DNA of 38,170 nt from the NCBI GenBank assembly GCA_900319465.1, contig ONOL01000019.1:1-38170 (forward strand), read 5' to 3'. The translations under genes and the position numbers were made by a program. The notes beneath the pieces are model-generated. The model worked only from the letters and a program-made list of their open reading frames with translations, did not search any database and was not told where the DNA came from. The DNA is from an uncultured Eubacteriales bacterium (GTDB lineage Bacteria; Bacillota; Clostridia; Oscillospirales; Oscillospiraceae). Positions 16,088 to 24,492 of the stretch are shown in pieces (position 1 is the first letter of the stretch; every line of letters begins with the position of its first letter).

Positions 16088-17395
16088 TCAGCGCACCGTC
16101 AGGCTGTAACCCCGGTCCTCGACCTGAACGGCGAAGGTCTCGCCCGTGCGCAGGGAGGAGGAAGCGTAAAGCAGCACCCGGAAGCTCTGCGGCACGATGA
16201 TGGTATCCATGCCGAGCAGGAGCCGCTCGTCCTTCGCGCCTTCGATGTCGGCCATCACGTAGGCCGGGCCGCCCGCGTCGGGCCGTCTCTGCTTGTCGGA
16301 ATTGCTCAGCGCCAACAGCTCGCCCCCGAGCGAGAGCCTGCCCTCGGCCTTCAGCGCCTGTCCGGCGGCCGAAACGAAGAGGCTGCCGCCGGTAATCTCG
16401 ATATCGCCCGCGCCGCTGTCCTTGACGCCGCTCTGCACGCCGGTGGAAGCGATGATGCTCACGCTGCCGCCGCTCAAGCGGATATTGCCGTCACAGCGCA
16501 GGCCGTCCTCGTCCGCGCGGACGGAGACGCTGCCGCCGGTGACGCTCAGAAGCGTCCCCGCCTTGAGCCCCTTGCGGCTGCCATTGCTCACCAGGTCCTG
16601 GCGGCTCTCGGTCTGCAGCGAGCCGCCCGTGACGCGCAGCTCGCCGACCGCGTCGACGCCGTCCCCGCCGCTGCGGATGCTGACGCTGCCGTCGGTGAGC
16701 TCGATAAAGCCCTTGCCTTCCTTCGCGGCGGAGCTGGTCTTGAGCCCGTCGTTCCCGGCCGTGACGGAGAGCGTCCCGCCGGTGACCGTGAGGGACTCCG
16801 AGGCGCGCACGCCGTTATTCGCGCTCAGCACCGTGATCGCGCCGCCCTTGATCTTCAGATCGTCCTTGCAGGTGATGCCGTTGTTGAGGTAGCCGCGCAC
16901 GGTGAGGCTCCCGCCGCCCTCAAAGCTGAGGTCGTCCTCGGAAAAGATCGCCGCGCCGCTGCGGTTTTCGTCCGCCGCGGCGAGATCCGCCTCCGTGCCG
17001 GAGGTCAGGACGTTCTCGCTGTCCCGGGCAAGCACCACATGCACGTTCTTCGCCTGCCTGACCAGGATGGCCGGGCCTGCGGAATTGCTGATCTGCGCCC
17101 CGTCGAGCACCAGCGTCACGTCCACCTTGTCCTCGCCGGTATCCACGACGATCTGGCCGTCGTCGAGCGTGCCGGAGATCCGGTACTCGCCGACCGCGCC
17201 GATGGTAACCACGCTGCCGCTCACGCTCGCGCCGCCGCCCTTCACCTCCGCGCCGCTGCCGGTGAGCGTGACGGCGACGCCGCTGTCCCTGTCCTGCTCC
17301 TGCCCGCTTTCGCCGGCGAGGGGGCTTTGCAGCCTGCCGCAGGCACACAGGAACAGCAGGCACAGCCCCAGCGCCGTAAGAATCCCTTTTTTCAT
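16088..17395 (-). CDS. Carbohydrate-binding beta-helix lipoprotein (Cthe_2159-like)
   Basis: A 435-residue lipoprotein with a lipobox LCAC (lipidated Cys about 19). The rest is a repetitive G/S/V pattern of short strands (ISGTLDDGQIVVDTG, LTVRGYLNNGITCKDDLKI, LTVTGGTLSVTAGNDGLKT, VTGGSVSVRADEDGLRCDG), as in the Cthe_2159 family (PF14262), whose studied member binds cellulose and pectin-like polymers. The ATG at 17395 overlaps the upstream stop as TGATG with AGGGAG 8 bases before; a GTG at 17398 adds one residue. It is the last gene of the CotH/VTC/DUF4956 operon, so it may be the surface-exposed part or the substrate of that system. The fold assignment is fairly sure; ligand unknown. Confidence 0.85.
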   Translation of the reverse strand: MKKGILTALGLCLLFLCACGRLQSPLAGESGQEQDRDSGVAVTLTGSGAEVKGGGASVSGSVVTIGAVGEYRISGTLDDGQIVVDTGEDKVDVTLVLDGAQISNSAGPAILVRQAKNVHVVLARDSENVLTSGTEADLAAADENRSGAAIFSEDDLSFEGGGSLTVRGYLNNGITCKDDLKIKGGAITVLSANNGVRASESLTVTGGTLSVTAGNDGLKTSSAAKEGKGFIELTDGSVSIRSGGDGVDAVGELRVTGGSLQTESRQDLVSNGSRKGLKAGTLLSVTGGSVSVRADEDGLRCDGNIRLSGGSVSIIASTGVQSGVKDSGAGDIEITGGSLFVSAAGQALKAEGRLSLGGELLALSNSDKQRRPDAGGPAYVMADIEGAKDERLLLGMDTIIVPQSFRVLLYASSSLRTGETFAVQVEDRGYSLTVR

Positions 17396-18057
17396 CACAT
17401 CAGCTCCCTGTCTTCGTCGCGGCCGCAGGAGATGTTCAGATTGCCGTTGCGGCAGCGGATGGCGTCGATGAACTCCTTGCTGCGCGCCGGCTCCTTCAGC
17501 TCGACGGCGTAGGTCAGCTCATAGAGCGTGCCCATGTTGGTGGTGCGCACCTTGACGAGCTCGTGGTGCGCCGTGTATTCCCGGAACAGGTCGTCGAACA
17601 GCGCGTCATACTCCAGGTTCTCGGGGATGGTGATCTTCAGCACGCGGGAAACGCCGCCCTCCTCGCCGAAGCGGAAGCGGCCGAGGGCGAGCGCGTAGAC
17701 GGCCATCACGAGGAAGAACAGCGCCGCGTAGCCCACGTAGCCCATGCCGCAGGCGATGCCGATGGCCACGGAGAAGAACAGCGCCGTGATCTCCTTGGCG
17801 CTGCCGGGCGCGCTGCGGAAGCGCACGAGCGCAAAGGTGCCGGCCACGGCCAGCCCCGCGCCGATGTTGCCGTTGACCAGCATGATGACCATGGCCACCA
17901 CCGGCGGCAGCAGCGCCAGCGACTGGCGGAAGGCCGCGGAATGGCGGTCCCGCCCGGCAAAGACCAGGGCGGCCAGCAGGCCGAGGACCATGGCCGTGAA
18001 GATGCAGAGCAGGAAGGAGAGAACGCTCATCTCTCCGCCGATGATGCTGTTAAGCAT
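17395..18057 (-). CDS. DUF4956 membrane protein
   Basis: A 220-residue integral membrane protein of a family with no established function. About four hydrophobic segments fill residues 10-35, 45-80 (with NGNIGAGLAVAGTFALVRFRSAPG, the conserved loop) and 95-130; the C-terminal 90 residues are a soluble domain (VLKITIPENLEYDALFDDLFREY...). The G-rich FALVRFRSAPGSAKEI stretch is the family's most conserved part. The start ATG at 18057 follows GAGGTG and overlaps the end of the VTC gene by 8 bases. DUF4956 genes commonly sit next to VTC-domain genes, which suggests a membrane partner for polyphosphate or a related polymer. Confidence 0.88.
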   Translation of the reverse strand: MLNSIIGGEMSVLSFLLCIFTAMVLGLLAALVFAGRDRHSAAFRQSLALLPPVVAMVIMLVNGNIGAGLAVAGTFALVRFRSAPGSAKEITALFFSVAIGIACGMGYVGYAALFFLVMAVYALALGRFRFGEEGGVSRVLKITIPENLEYDALFDDLFREYTAHHELVKVRTTNMGTLYELTYAVELKEPARSKEFIDAIRCRNGNLNISCGRDEDRELM

Positions 18058-18769
18058 GTTGCGTCACCTCGAACAGTTCTTGTAGAATGTGGTTTTTGTA
18101 TGCCGTGCCGTACTTGGAAAAGCTGGTGGGGAAGAGGCCCTCGTCGCTGAGCATCCGGGCGAGCCAGAGCGGCGCCGCCTGGGGCAGCTTGAGCTCCATG
18201 AGCACCTCGCCCGGCGCGGTCAGCGGCTCGCCGGTGCTGCCGGCGCAGAGATCCAGCTCCGTCTCCCGCCAGCGGAGGTTTTCATCAAAGGTGATGCGCA
18301 GCTCCGGATCCTCCCGCGCGCGCCAGGCCGTCCGCTCGCAGGCGATGAAGGCCCGCGGCGCCGGCGCGTTCTGGCGCAGGAACCAGTCGATCTCCCGCTC
18401 CATCTGCCCGTCCTCCGGGGGCTCTCCCCCGCCGGAGAGCCAGAGGGCCGCCTGCCGCGCAGGGGCCGTGACCCTGCGCTTGTACACCACGCCCTTGTAT
18501 TTCTTTTTGAGTTCCACGAACACCGGGTCCTCCGGGCCGGGGACGCCGTAGCTGCGCAGCCGCAGCTTCTCCTTGTAGACCGGGCCTTCGATCGAGTGCC
18601 GGATCAGGCGGCAGTCCGGCGTGTCGTAGTAAAGCGAGCACACCGTGCTGCGGAAGTACTCGTCCGGCTCGATCCGGGGCCGGAGCCGCTCCATCAGCAG
18701 CGCGCAGCGTTCGGCGGACAGGAGGTATTTCTTTTCGTATCGCTTGAAGCTGAGTCTCGTCTCTCCCAT
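18050..18769 (-). CDS. VTC-domain protein, predicted polyphosphate polymerase
   Basis: A 239-residue protein of the CYTH/VTC tunnel fold; in yeast the Vtc4 version makes polyphosphate from ATP. Expected basic and acidic tunnel residues are present: RYEKKYLL (10-17), SLYYDTPD (45-52), KLRLRSYG (68-75), VELKKKYKGVVYKRR (85-99), LRITFD (157-162), MELKL (191-195) and SFSKYGTAY (216-224). It is short, lacking SPX and membrane parts, so the neighbouring DUF4956 protein may supply the membrane anchor. I chose the ATG at 18769 (MGETRLSFKR), with GGAGAG 7 bases upstream; a TTG at 18784 is less likely. The gene starts 4 bases after the CotH stop. Activity is inferred from conserved residues. Confidence 0.9.
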   Translation of the reverse strand: MGETRLSFKRYEKKYLLSAERCALLMERLRPRIEPDEYFRSTVCSLYYDTPDCRLIRHSIEGPVYKEKLRLRSYGVPGPEDPVFVELKKKYKGVVYKRRVTAPARQAALWLSGGGEPPEDGQMEREIDWFLRQNAPAPRAFIACERTAWRAREDPELRITFDENLRWRETELDLCAGSTGEPLTAPGEVLMELKLPQAAPLWLARMLSDEGLFPTSFSKYGTAYKNHILQELFEVTQHA

Positions 18770-18773
18770 TGGG

Positions 18774-21206
18774 TCACTCTCCAAAATACGCCGCCCGCTC
18801 CTCGTCGGTCAGGAGCAGCTGCTGACAGATATGCTCGACGCAGGCGCGGTTCCACACGCCGTCGGCAAAGTAGCCGCAGAGCGCTTCCACGTCGGAATCC
18901 CATTTGGCCTTGAACATCCCGCGCAGGGCGTAGTCCCGCCCGATCTCCGGCTCCAGCTCGGCGGCGAGCCGCCGGATCTCCGCCGTCACGTTCTCCTCGG
19001 ACAGAACGCCGTTGAGAAGCTCCGCGAAGCGGCGCAGCATCCGGTCCCGGAAGTCCGGGTTCTGCAGCAGCGGGCGGACGAGGCAGTAGCTCACCTGCCG
19101 CGAGGTCAGCGCGGCGGGGCTGAGCATGTTGACAAAGGTCTTTTCCCTGTCCCAGAACGCGGCGTCCAGATCATAAAACATCAGGCGCCACTTTCCGTCG
19201 CCCTCGGTCGAGCGGACGTAGCGTACGTTGCCGTAGGTCAGATCCGTGTTGGCGGCGTAGCCCTCCAGCGCGACCCAGTCGATCACGCTGTCGATATCCA
19301 CGAGGGTCTGCACGTGCTCGTAGTTCTCGGGCACGGACAGGTCGTTCTCCGCGCAGTAGCGGAACAGCTCCCGGTACACGCTCTGGTACGAGGTCGCCTG
19401 GGACTCGATGACCTCGACGCTGTCCCTGCTCACGCCCATCAGATCGGCGTAGAGCTGCTCGTTGGTCTTTTCCATCAGGTTGTAAATGCCCCAGTACCTG
19501 CCGTTGAGGTAGAGCACGCAGAAGCGGCTGCGCCCGGTGACCGCCCGGTTGCCCGCCTGCAGGCACAGGTTCTGGCAGGCGGCGTTTTTCACGCCGGTAA
19601 AGAAATAGTCCTGCCCGGCCCGCAGCACGAGGCTGGTGAAGGAGCTGATCCCGCCCCCGTAAACGTCGAAGTCGAGCTTTTCCTGCCCGTAGACCGGGCG
19701 GAAGCGCACGCTCATGTTCTTCTTTTCCAGCTCCAGGCTCGTCTCCCCGTGCATGCGCACGCCGCAGGGGATCGAAAAGCCGCCGTCCGGCGCGTAGAGC
19801 GACAGCGAGGCGGGCAGCTCCCGCCCCTTGGCGCCGCCGTAGTACATCCAGTTAAACTCCTGCACGCTGTCGGAGGCGAGGCTCAGCACGGGCAGCGTAT
19901 GCCCCTCATTGACGATGTAGGTGAACACGGCCGGGCGGCTGGGCAGCGCGCCTTCCTCCAGCGCGACCGCGCGCACCACCGTGGTCTTGTCCACAGAGAA
20001 GGGCGCCTCATAGCGCTCGCCCGCCGTACCGGGCGCGCCGTCCCCCACGGTGTAGAAGATCTCGCCCTTTGCCGCAAGCGCCACGGGCACAGACTCCACG
20101 CCCTCAAACACGCCGTCCGGCGCGAGCAGGACGGGCTGTTCGGAGACCCGGCGGCGGCCGTCCGCGTTCTCCCCGCCGGGCGAGGGGCTCGCGAAATAAA
20201 ACCACCCGTTCTCCCCCTCCATGCGGCCGAAGCTGCAGCCGTAGGGGATGCCCTGCAGGGATACATAGTCGAGCAGCGTCCCGTCCGTCTTGGACAGATA
20301 GAGCTGCTCGCTCCCGCTGTCGAGCGAGAAGCCGGCGGAGGGATCGATCAGGGCGTTGCTGTCCCACTCGTCGCAGCGGACGAGAAAGAACCCGCCCGGC
20401 GCCAGCGTCTTGTCCGGCAGGCGGAAGCGGCCGGGCTCGGCCGCGTTGTCGGACAGACAGAAGTCGGAGAGCCTGAGATCGCCGTCCGACACGTTTTTCA
20501 GCTCCACCCAGTCGCTGGAGTACAGGCGCCAGGCGTCGCTGCCCGGGTTGTAGACGCAGACCTCCGTGATCACGAGGGGGCTCTCGGCGACGAGCGTCTC
20601 CTGCCGGCCGTCGTAGCCCTCCCGGGTGTTCGGCCAGCCGGGCGTGGGGTACGCCGTCTCGGCGTATTCGCCGTCCTCCCCGAGCGCGACCGCCCGGTCG
20701 GCCGTGCCGCTCAGGCACGGGGCGGCGGAGAGCACCCGGCCGAGGGGGTCGACGAGCAGCACGCGCTCCCCCTCGGACAGGGAGAAGTCCGCGTGCCCCT
20801 CCTCGGGGCGGTCCTTGCCGGAGGCCCAGCAGACGCGCCGGTCGCCCGGGGCGAGGACCCCGAAGAGGGCGAGTCCCTCCCGCCCCTCCTTCTCGGTCAG
20901 GCGGAAGCCTGTCAGCTCCACCGGGGTCTCGCCGTAGTTTTCGATTTCGATCCAGTCGGAAAAATCGCCGTCCGCGTCCCGCAACACCGCGCGGTTTTTC
21001 ACCATCAGCTCCGAGATGCGCAGGCACGCCCGTTCCGGCTCGGCCGTCGCTTCCGGCGCGGCGGACGGCGCGGGGGCGGCCGTCCGGGAGGGCGCGGGCG
21101 TTTCCGCCGTTTCGGCGGGCAGCCGGCTCTCCCCGCAGCCCGAGAGCAGGAGGCCCAGCAGGACGAGCAGGGAAAGATATTGTCTGAATTTGGGGGATAA
21201 AGACAT
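18774..21206 (-). CDS. CotH-like kinase lipoprotein with lamin-tail domains
   Basis: An 810-residue exported protein. The lipobox LSGC puts the lipidated Cys at 24, followed by a P/A/T-rich spacer. Two lamin-tail-like domains follow (about 60-160, RISELMVKN...SDWIEIENYG; about 200-310, ITEVCVYNPG...SDWVELKNVSDG), then a chitobiase-C-like beta domain (about 350-425). The CotH domain (about 440-790) shows VRMHGETS, VLYLNGRYWGIYNLMEK, NTDLTYGNVRYVR and KWRLMFYDLDAAFWD, which match the kinase motifs of spore-coat CotH (atypical secreted protein kinases). The ATG at 21206 is chosen for AGGAG 6 bases upstream. First gene of a four-gene coupled operon. Secreted phosphorylation of a neighbour protein or a polymer-linked role is inference; many non-spore paralogues exist. 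Confidence 0.92.
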   Translation of the reverse strand: MSLSPKFRQYLSLLVLLGLLLSGCGESRLPAETAETPAPSRTAAPAPSAAPEATAEPERACLRISELMVKNRAVLRDADGDFSDWIEIENYGETPVELTGFRLTEKEGREGLALFGVLAPGDRRVCWASGKDRPEEGHADFSLSEGERVLLVDPLGRVLSAAPCLSGTADRAVALGEDGEYAETAYPTPGWPNTREGYDGRQETLVAESPLVITEVCVYNPGSDAWRLYSSDWVELKNVSDGDLRLSDFCLSDNAAEPGRFRLPDKTLAPGGFFLVRCDEWDSNALIDPSAGFSLDSGSEQLYLSKTDGTLLDYVSLQGIPYGCSFGRMEGENGWFYFASPSPGGENADGRRRVSEQPVLLAPDGVFEGVESVPVALAAKGEIFYTVGDGAPGTAGERYEAPFSVDKTTVVRAVALEEGALPSRPAVFTYIVNEGHTLPVLSLASDSVQEFNWMYYGGAKGRELPASLSLYAPDGGFSIPCGVRMHGETSLELEKKNMSVRFRPVYGQEKLDFDVYGGGISSFTSLVLRAGQDYFFTGVKNAACQNLCLQAGNRAVTGRSRFCVLYLNGRYWGIYNLMEKTNEQLYADLMGVSRDSVEVIESQATSYQSVYRELFRYCAENDLSVPENYEHVQTLVDIDSVIDWVALEGYAANTDLTYGNVRYVRSTEGDGKWRLMFYDLDAAFWDREKTFVNMLSPAALTSRQVSYCLVRPLLQNPDFRDRMLRRFAELLNGVLSEENVTAEIRRLAAELEPEIGRDYALRGMFKAKWDSDVEALCGYFADGVWNRACVEHICQQLLLTDEERAAYFGE

Positions 21207-21239
21207 TTTCGTCTCCTGATTCGCATAGTAAATCATGTT

Positions 21240-21269
21240 ATTATACTATAAAATGCCGCAAGGTGTCAA
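21240..21269 (-). promoter_or_regulatory. Near-consensus promoter of the CotH-VTC-DUF4956 operon
   Basis: On the minus strand TTGACA (21264-21269), 18 bp, TATAAT (21240-21245): both hexamers are perfect sigma-A consensus. It suggests strong vegetative transcription, not sporulation-sigma control. Confidence 0.8.
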
Positions 21270-21285
21270 CGCATCGCGGCAATCG

Positions 21286-21314
21286 TTGCTATTTTTCCGC
21301 GCTGTTGGTATAAT
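21286..21314 (+). promoter_or_regulatory. Promoter for the flavoprotein pair
   Basis: TTGCTA (21286-21291), 17 bp, TATAAT (21309-21314) on the plus strand, divergent from the CotH promoter with only 17 bp between the -35 boxes. Confidence 0.7.
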
Positions 21315-21395
21315 GATTTTTTGATAGGGAAACGCCGCGCCGCGCTGCGGCGCAGCAAAACAGCCCCCGCCCGCGGGCGGGGAGAAGGAAGCACT

Positions 21396-22604
21396 ATGAA
21401 CACTGTCGTCGTCATCGGCGGCGGGGCCTCCGGCATCATGGCCGCGCTGACCGCCGCGGAAAACAAGGACAACCGCGTCATCCTGCTCGAGCGGCAGCAG
21501 CGCATCGGGCGCAAGCTGCTCGCGACCGGCAACGGACGCTGCAACCTCACGAACACCGGCGCCGCGCCCGGAAACTACCACGGGGAGCAGGCCGACTTCG
21601 CCCGGCCGGCTCTCGCGCGTTTTTCGCCGCAGGACGCCCTGGCCTTTTTCCACGGGCTGGGGCTTTTGACCGAGGAGGAATACGGCGGGCGGGTCTACCC
21701 GCTCTCGAACTCCGCCAACTCGGTCCTGGACGTGCTGCGCTTCGCGCTGGAGAAGGCCGGGGTGGATCTGCGCTGCGCCTGCCCCGCGCGCCGGATCCTG
21801 CGGCGGAACGGCGGCGGCTACACCGTCGTCACCGACGCGGGCGAAACGGACGCGGACGCCCTCATCGTCGCCTGCGGCGGCGCGGCGGGCGCGAAGCTCG
21901 GCGGCGTCACGGACGGCTACGAGCTCCTCAAGCCCCTCGGCCACAAGCGCACGCCCCTGCGCCCCGCGCTCACGCAGATCCTCACCGCGCCGGACTACCC
22001 CCGCGCCCTCAAGGGCGTGCGCGCGGCGGCGGTCCTGCGCCTGACGGACGGGGAGACGGCGCTCGGCGAGAACCGGGGGGAGCTGCAGTTTACCGAGACG
22101 GGCGTCTCCGGCCCCGCGGCCTTCGACCTGTCCCGCGCGGTGGCGGCCGGCGGCGAGGGTCTGAGCCTGTGCGCGGATTTTCTCCCGGAGGGGGCGGACG
22201 CCTTCGCGCTGCTGGAAAAGCGGCGGGAGACCTTCCCCGGCCAGCCCGCCTCCGAGCTGTTTACCGGCATGCTCCACAACCGTCTCGGGCGGATGCTGGT
22301 CAAATACGCCGGTCTGGAGGCTGCGCGCCCCATCGGAAGCCTCACGGACAACGAGCTGCGCCGCGCCGCGCGCGCCTGCACGGCCTTTACGCTGCCCGTG
22401 CGGGGCGTCGAGGGCTTTGACAGCGCCCAGGTCACCGCCGGGGGCGTGCGCACCGCGGGCTTCAACCCCGATACCCTGGAGAGCTGGTTCATGCCGGGGC
22501 TTTTCGTATGCGGGGAGCTGCTGGATATCGACGGCGACTGCGGCGGCTACAACCTCCAGTGGGCATGGGCGAGCGGCCGGCTCGCCGGGAGGCTGGGAAC
22601 ATGA
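21396..22604 (+). CDS. FAD-dependent NAD(P)-type oxidoreductase, HI0933/BaiN family
   Basis: A 402-residue flavoprotein. The N-terminal dinucleotide-binding motif is VVVIGGGASGIMAAL (GxGxxG), followed by the family block RIGRKLLATGNGRCNLTN and, at the C-terminus, GGVRTAGFNPDTLESWFMPGLFVCGELLDIDGDCGGYNLQWAWASG. These are typical of the TIGR00275/HI0933 family. One member, BaiN of Clostridium scindens, has been linked to bile acid 7-dehydroxylation, but the family is found in nearly all clostridia and no bai genes are here, so the substrate stays open. The ATG at 21396 has GGAGAAGG upstream; an upstream in-frame ATG overlaps the promoter. The stop overlaps the next start as ATGA. Confidence 0.92.
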   Translation: MNTVVVIGGGASGIMAALTAAENKDNRVILLERQQRIGRKLLATGNGRCNLTNTGAAPGNYHGEQADFARPALARFSPQDALAFFHGLGLLTEEEYGGRVYPLSNSANSVLDVLRFALEKAGVDLRCACPARRILRRNGGGYTVVTDAGETDADALIVACGGAAGAKLGGVTDGYELLKPLGHKRTPLRPALTQILTAPDYPRALKGVRAAAVLRLTDGETALGENRGELQFTETGVSGPAAFDLSRAVAAGGEGLSLCADFLPEGADAFALLEKRRETFPGQPASELFTGMLHNRLGRMLVKYAGLEAARPIGSLTDNELRRAARACTAFTLPVRGVEGFDSAQVTAGGVRTAGFNPDTLESWFMPGLFVCGELLDIDGDCGGYNLQWAWASGRLAGRLGT

Positions 22605-24175
22605 TCCTGATCCGGAACCTGCGCCTCGGCACGGACGAGGCGATCGGCGCGCTGCCGGAAAAAGCCGCGAAAAAGCTCCGGATCGCCCCGGAGCGGATCG
22701 AAAGCTGGCAGCTTGTGAAAAAATCGCTGGACGCGCGAAAAAAGGACGACCTGCACTACGTCTGCGCCGTCGCCGCGGAGATCCGCGGCAGCGTGCGCGT
22801 GAAGGATCGGGACGTGAGCGACTATGTGCCGCCCCGCTATGAGATCCCGCGCATCGCGGCGTCGAGCCGCCCCGTCGTCGTGGGCTTCGGCCCGGCGGGG
22901 ATGTTCGCCGCGCTGGTGCTGGCGAAGGCGGGGGCGCGCCCGATCGTGCTCGAGCGCGGGCAGGACGCGCCGACGCGCCTCGCAGCTGTGGAGGCCTTCC
23001 GCGCGGGCGGGCGGCTCGATGCGGAGAACAACGTGCAGTTCGGCGAGGGCGGCGCGGGCACCTTCTCCGACGGGAAGCTGAACACCGGCACGCATGACCC
23101 GCGCCTGCACTGGGTGCTGGCGCAGTTTGCCGCCCACGGCGCGCCGGAGAGCGTGCGCTATGACGCGAAGCCCCACATCGGCACCGACGTGCTTGTGGAC
23201 GTGGTGCAGAGCATCCGGCGCGAGATCGTTGCGCTCGGCGGCGAGGTGCGCTTCGGCGCGAAGCTCACGGGGCTCGCGGTCGAGGACGGGCGCGTCGCGG
23301 GCGCAGTCGTAAACGGCGAAGAAACGCTTCCCTGCGAGGCGCTGATCCTCGCGATCGGCCACTCGGCGCGCGACACCTTCGAAGCGCTGCTCGCGCAGGG
23401 CGTGCGGATGGAGCCGAAGCCCTTTTCGATGGGCGTGCGCATCGAGCACCGGCAGGAGCGCGTCGATCTGGCCCAATACGGCCGCGCGAGAGGAAGTCTG
23501 CCGGCGGCGGACTATGCGCTGAACGTGCATCTGCCGGACGGGACGAGCGCCTATACCTTTTGTATGTGCCCCGGCGGAGAGGTCTTCGCCGCGGCCTCGG
23601 AGGAGGGCGGCGTGGTGACCAACGGCATGAGCCATGCCGCGCGTGCCGGCGAAAACGCCAACGCCGCCCTGCTCGTGACCCTGCACGCGGAGGACTTCCC
23701 CGGCGAGGGCGTGCTGCGGGGCATGGTCTGGCAGCGCGAGCTCGAACGGCGGGCCTTCGTCCTCGGCGGCGGGAACTATCACGCCCCGGCCCAGCGCGCG
23801 GGCGACTTTCTCGCGCACCGGCCCAGCGAGGGCCCCGGTACGGTGCGCCCCAGCTACCGCCCCGGCGTGACCTGGACGGATCTGCACGAGCTGCTGCCGG
23901 CGCGCATCACGGACGTGCTGGAGCAGGCCATCCCCGCGCTCGGCAAAAAGCTGCGCGGCTTCGACGACCCCGACGCGGTGCTGACCGCGCCGGAGACCCG
24001 CTCCTCCTCCCCGGTGCGCATCCTGCGCGGCCCGGATCTGAGCGCCGAAACCGCCGGGCTGTACCCCTGCGGCGAGGGCGCGGGCTACGCGGGCGGCATC
24101 TCCTCCGCCGCGGTGGACGGCGTGCGCTGCGCCGAGGCCGTGCTGCGGCAGATTGACGCGGGCCGGCCGCTGTGA
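22601..24175 (+). CDS. FAD-dependent oxidoreductase (COG2509 type)
   Basis: A 524-residue flavoprotein. An N-terminal ferredoxin-like region (1-90, ILIRNLRLGTDEAIGAL...VKKSLDARKKDDLHYVCAV) is followed by a Rossmann motif VVVGFGPAGMFAALVLAKAG and an ERGQD end to the second strand, then ENNVQFGEGGAGTFSDGKLNTG, the hallmark of this family. Near the C-terminus RSSSPVRILR and LYPCGEGAGYAGGISSAAVDG close the FAD site. The ATG at 22601 overlaps the previous stop (ATGA) with GGGAGG 8 bases before, so the two are translationally coupled. This pair is recurrent in clostridia; a specific reaction has not, to my knowledge, been shown. Confidence 0.92.
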   Translation: MILIRNLRLGTDEAIGALPEKAAKKLRIAPERIESWQLVKKSLDARKKDDLHYVCAVAAEIRGSVRVKDRDVSDYVPPRYEIPRIAASSRPVVVGFGPAGMFAALVLAKAGARPIVLERGQDAPTRLAAVEAFRAGGRLDAENNVQFGEGGAGTFSDGKLNTGTHDPRLHWVLAQFAAHGAPESVRYDAKPHIGTDVLVDVVQSIRREIVALGGEVRFGAKLTGLAVEDGRVAGAVVNGEETLPCEALILAIGHSARDTFEALLAQGVRMEPKPFSMGVRIEHRQERVDLAQYGRARGSLPAADYALNVHLPDGTSAYTFCMCPGGEVFAAASEEGGVVTNGMSHAARAGENANAALLVTLHAEDFPGEGVLRGMVWQRELERRAFVLGGGNYHAPAQRAGDFLAHRPSEGPGTVRPSYRPGVTWTDLHELLPARITDVLEQAIPALGKKLRGFDDPDAVLTAPETRSSSPVRILRGPDLSAETAGLYPCGEGAGYAGGISSAAVDGVRCAEAVLRQIDAGRPL

Positions 24176-24181
24176 TACAAT
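24153..24181 (+). promoter_or_regulatory. Promoter for the 69-residue protein gene
   Basis: TTGACG (24153-24158), 17 bp, TACAAT (24176-24181). The -35 lies inside the last codons of the flavoprotein gene. Confidence 0.65.
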
Positions 24182-24224
24182 CGGGACAAGCCCGAACGGA
24201 CAAATATGGGAAAGGAGCCTGTTT

Positions 24225-24434
24225 ATGAATTTCAGAAGCCTGACCGTCAAGGAAGCCTTTGACAACCCCACCGTCAAGAAGATCATTCTCGACAACGCCC
24301 CCAACCTGGCCAAGTACCCCATCAAGCTCTTCAACAAGAAGACCTGCGGCGAGATCTTCGACCTGGTCGTCAGCAAGAAGATCCTCCCCGAGGATGTGGC
24401 AAGGAAGATCGAGGCGGCCGTCAACGCGCTGTAA
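24225..24434 (+). CDS. Small protein of unknown function (69 residues)
   Basis: I do not recognise this protein. It starts MNFRSLTVKEAFDNPTVKKI and ends KILPEDVARKIEAAVNAL, is soluble and helix-rich, has lysines spread throughout, one cysteine (KKTCGEIFDL) and no membrane segment or signal. The ATG at 24225 has AAAGGAG upstream, it has a good promoter at 24153-24181 and a strong terminator follows, so it is very likely expressed. Clear codon bias toward C-ending codons (ATC, CTC, AAG) suggests good expression. A role cannot be inferred from neighbours. Confidence 0.85.
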   Translation: MNFRSLTVKEAFDNPTVKKIILDNAPNLAKYPIKLFNKKTCGEIFDLVVSKKILPEDVARKIEAAVNAL

Positions 24435-24454
24435 GCGCCGCGTCCGCCGCAGCG

Positions 24455-24492
24455 AAAAAACACCGGAAAGCACTCGCTTTCCGGTGTTTTTT
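24455..24492. terminator. Bidirectional terminator
   Basis: AAAAAACACCGGAAAG (24455-24470) and its exact complement (24477-24492) around a 6-base loop; T6 in one direction and, by symmetry, the other. Its last bases overlap the stop codon of the convergent XRE gene. Confidence 0.9.

Noticed and set aside
18774-21206. Spore-coat assembly operon
   Set aside because: CotH similarity alone is not enough: the promoter is sigma-A consensus, the protein is a lipoprotein with lamin-tail domains, and no coat genes are adjacent.
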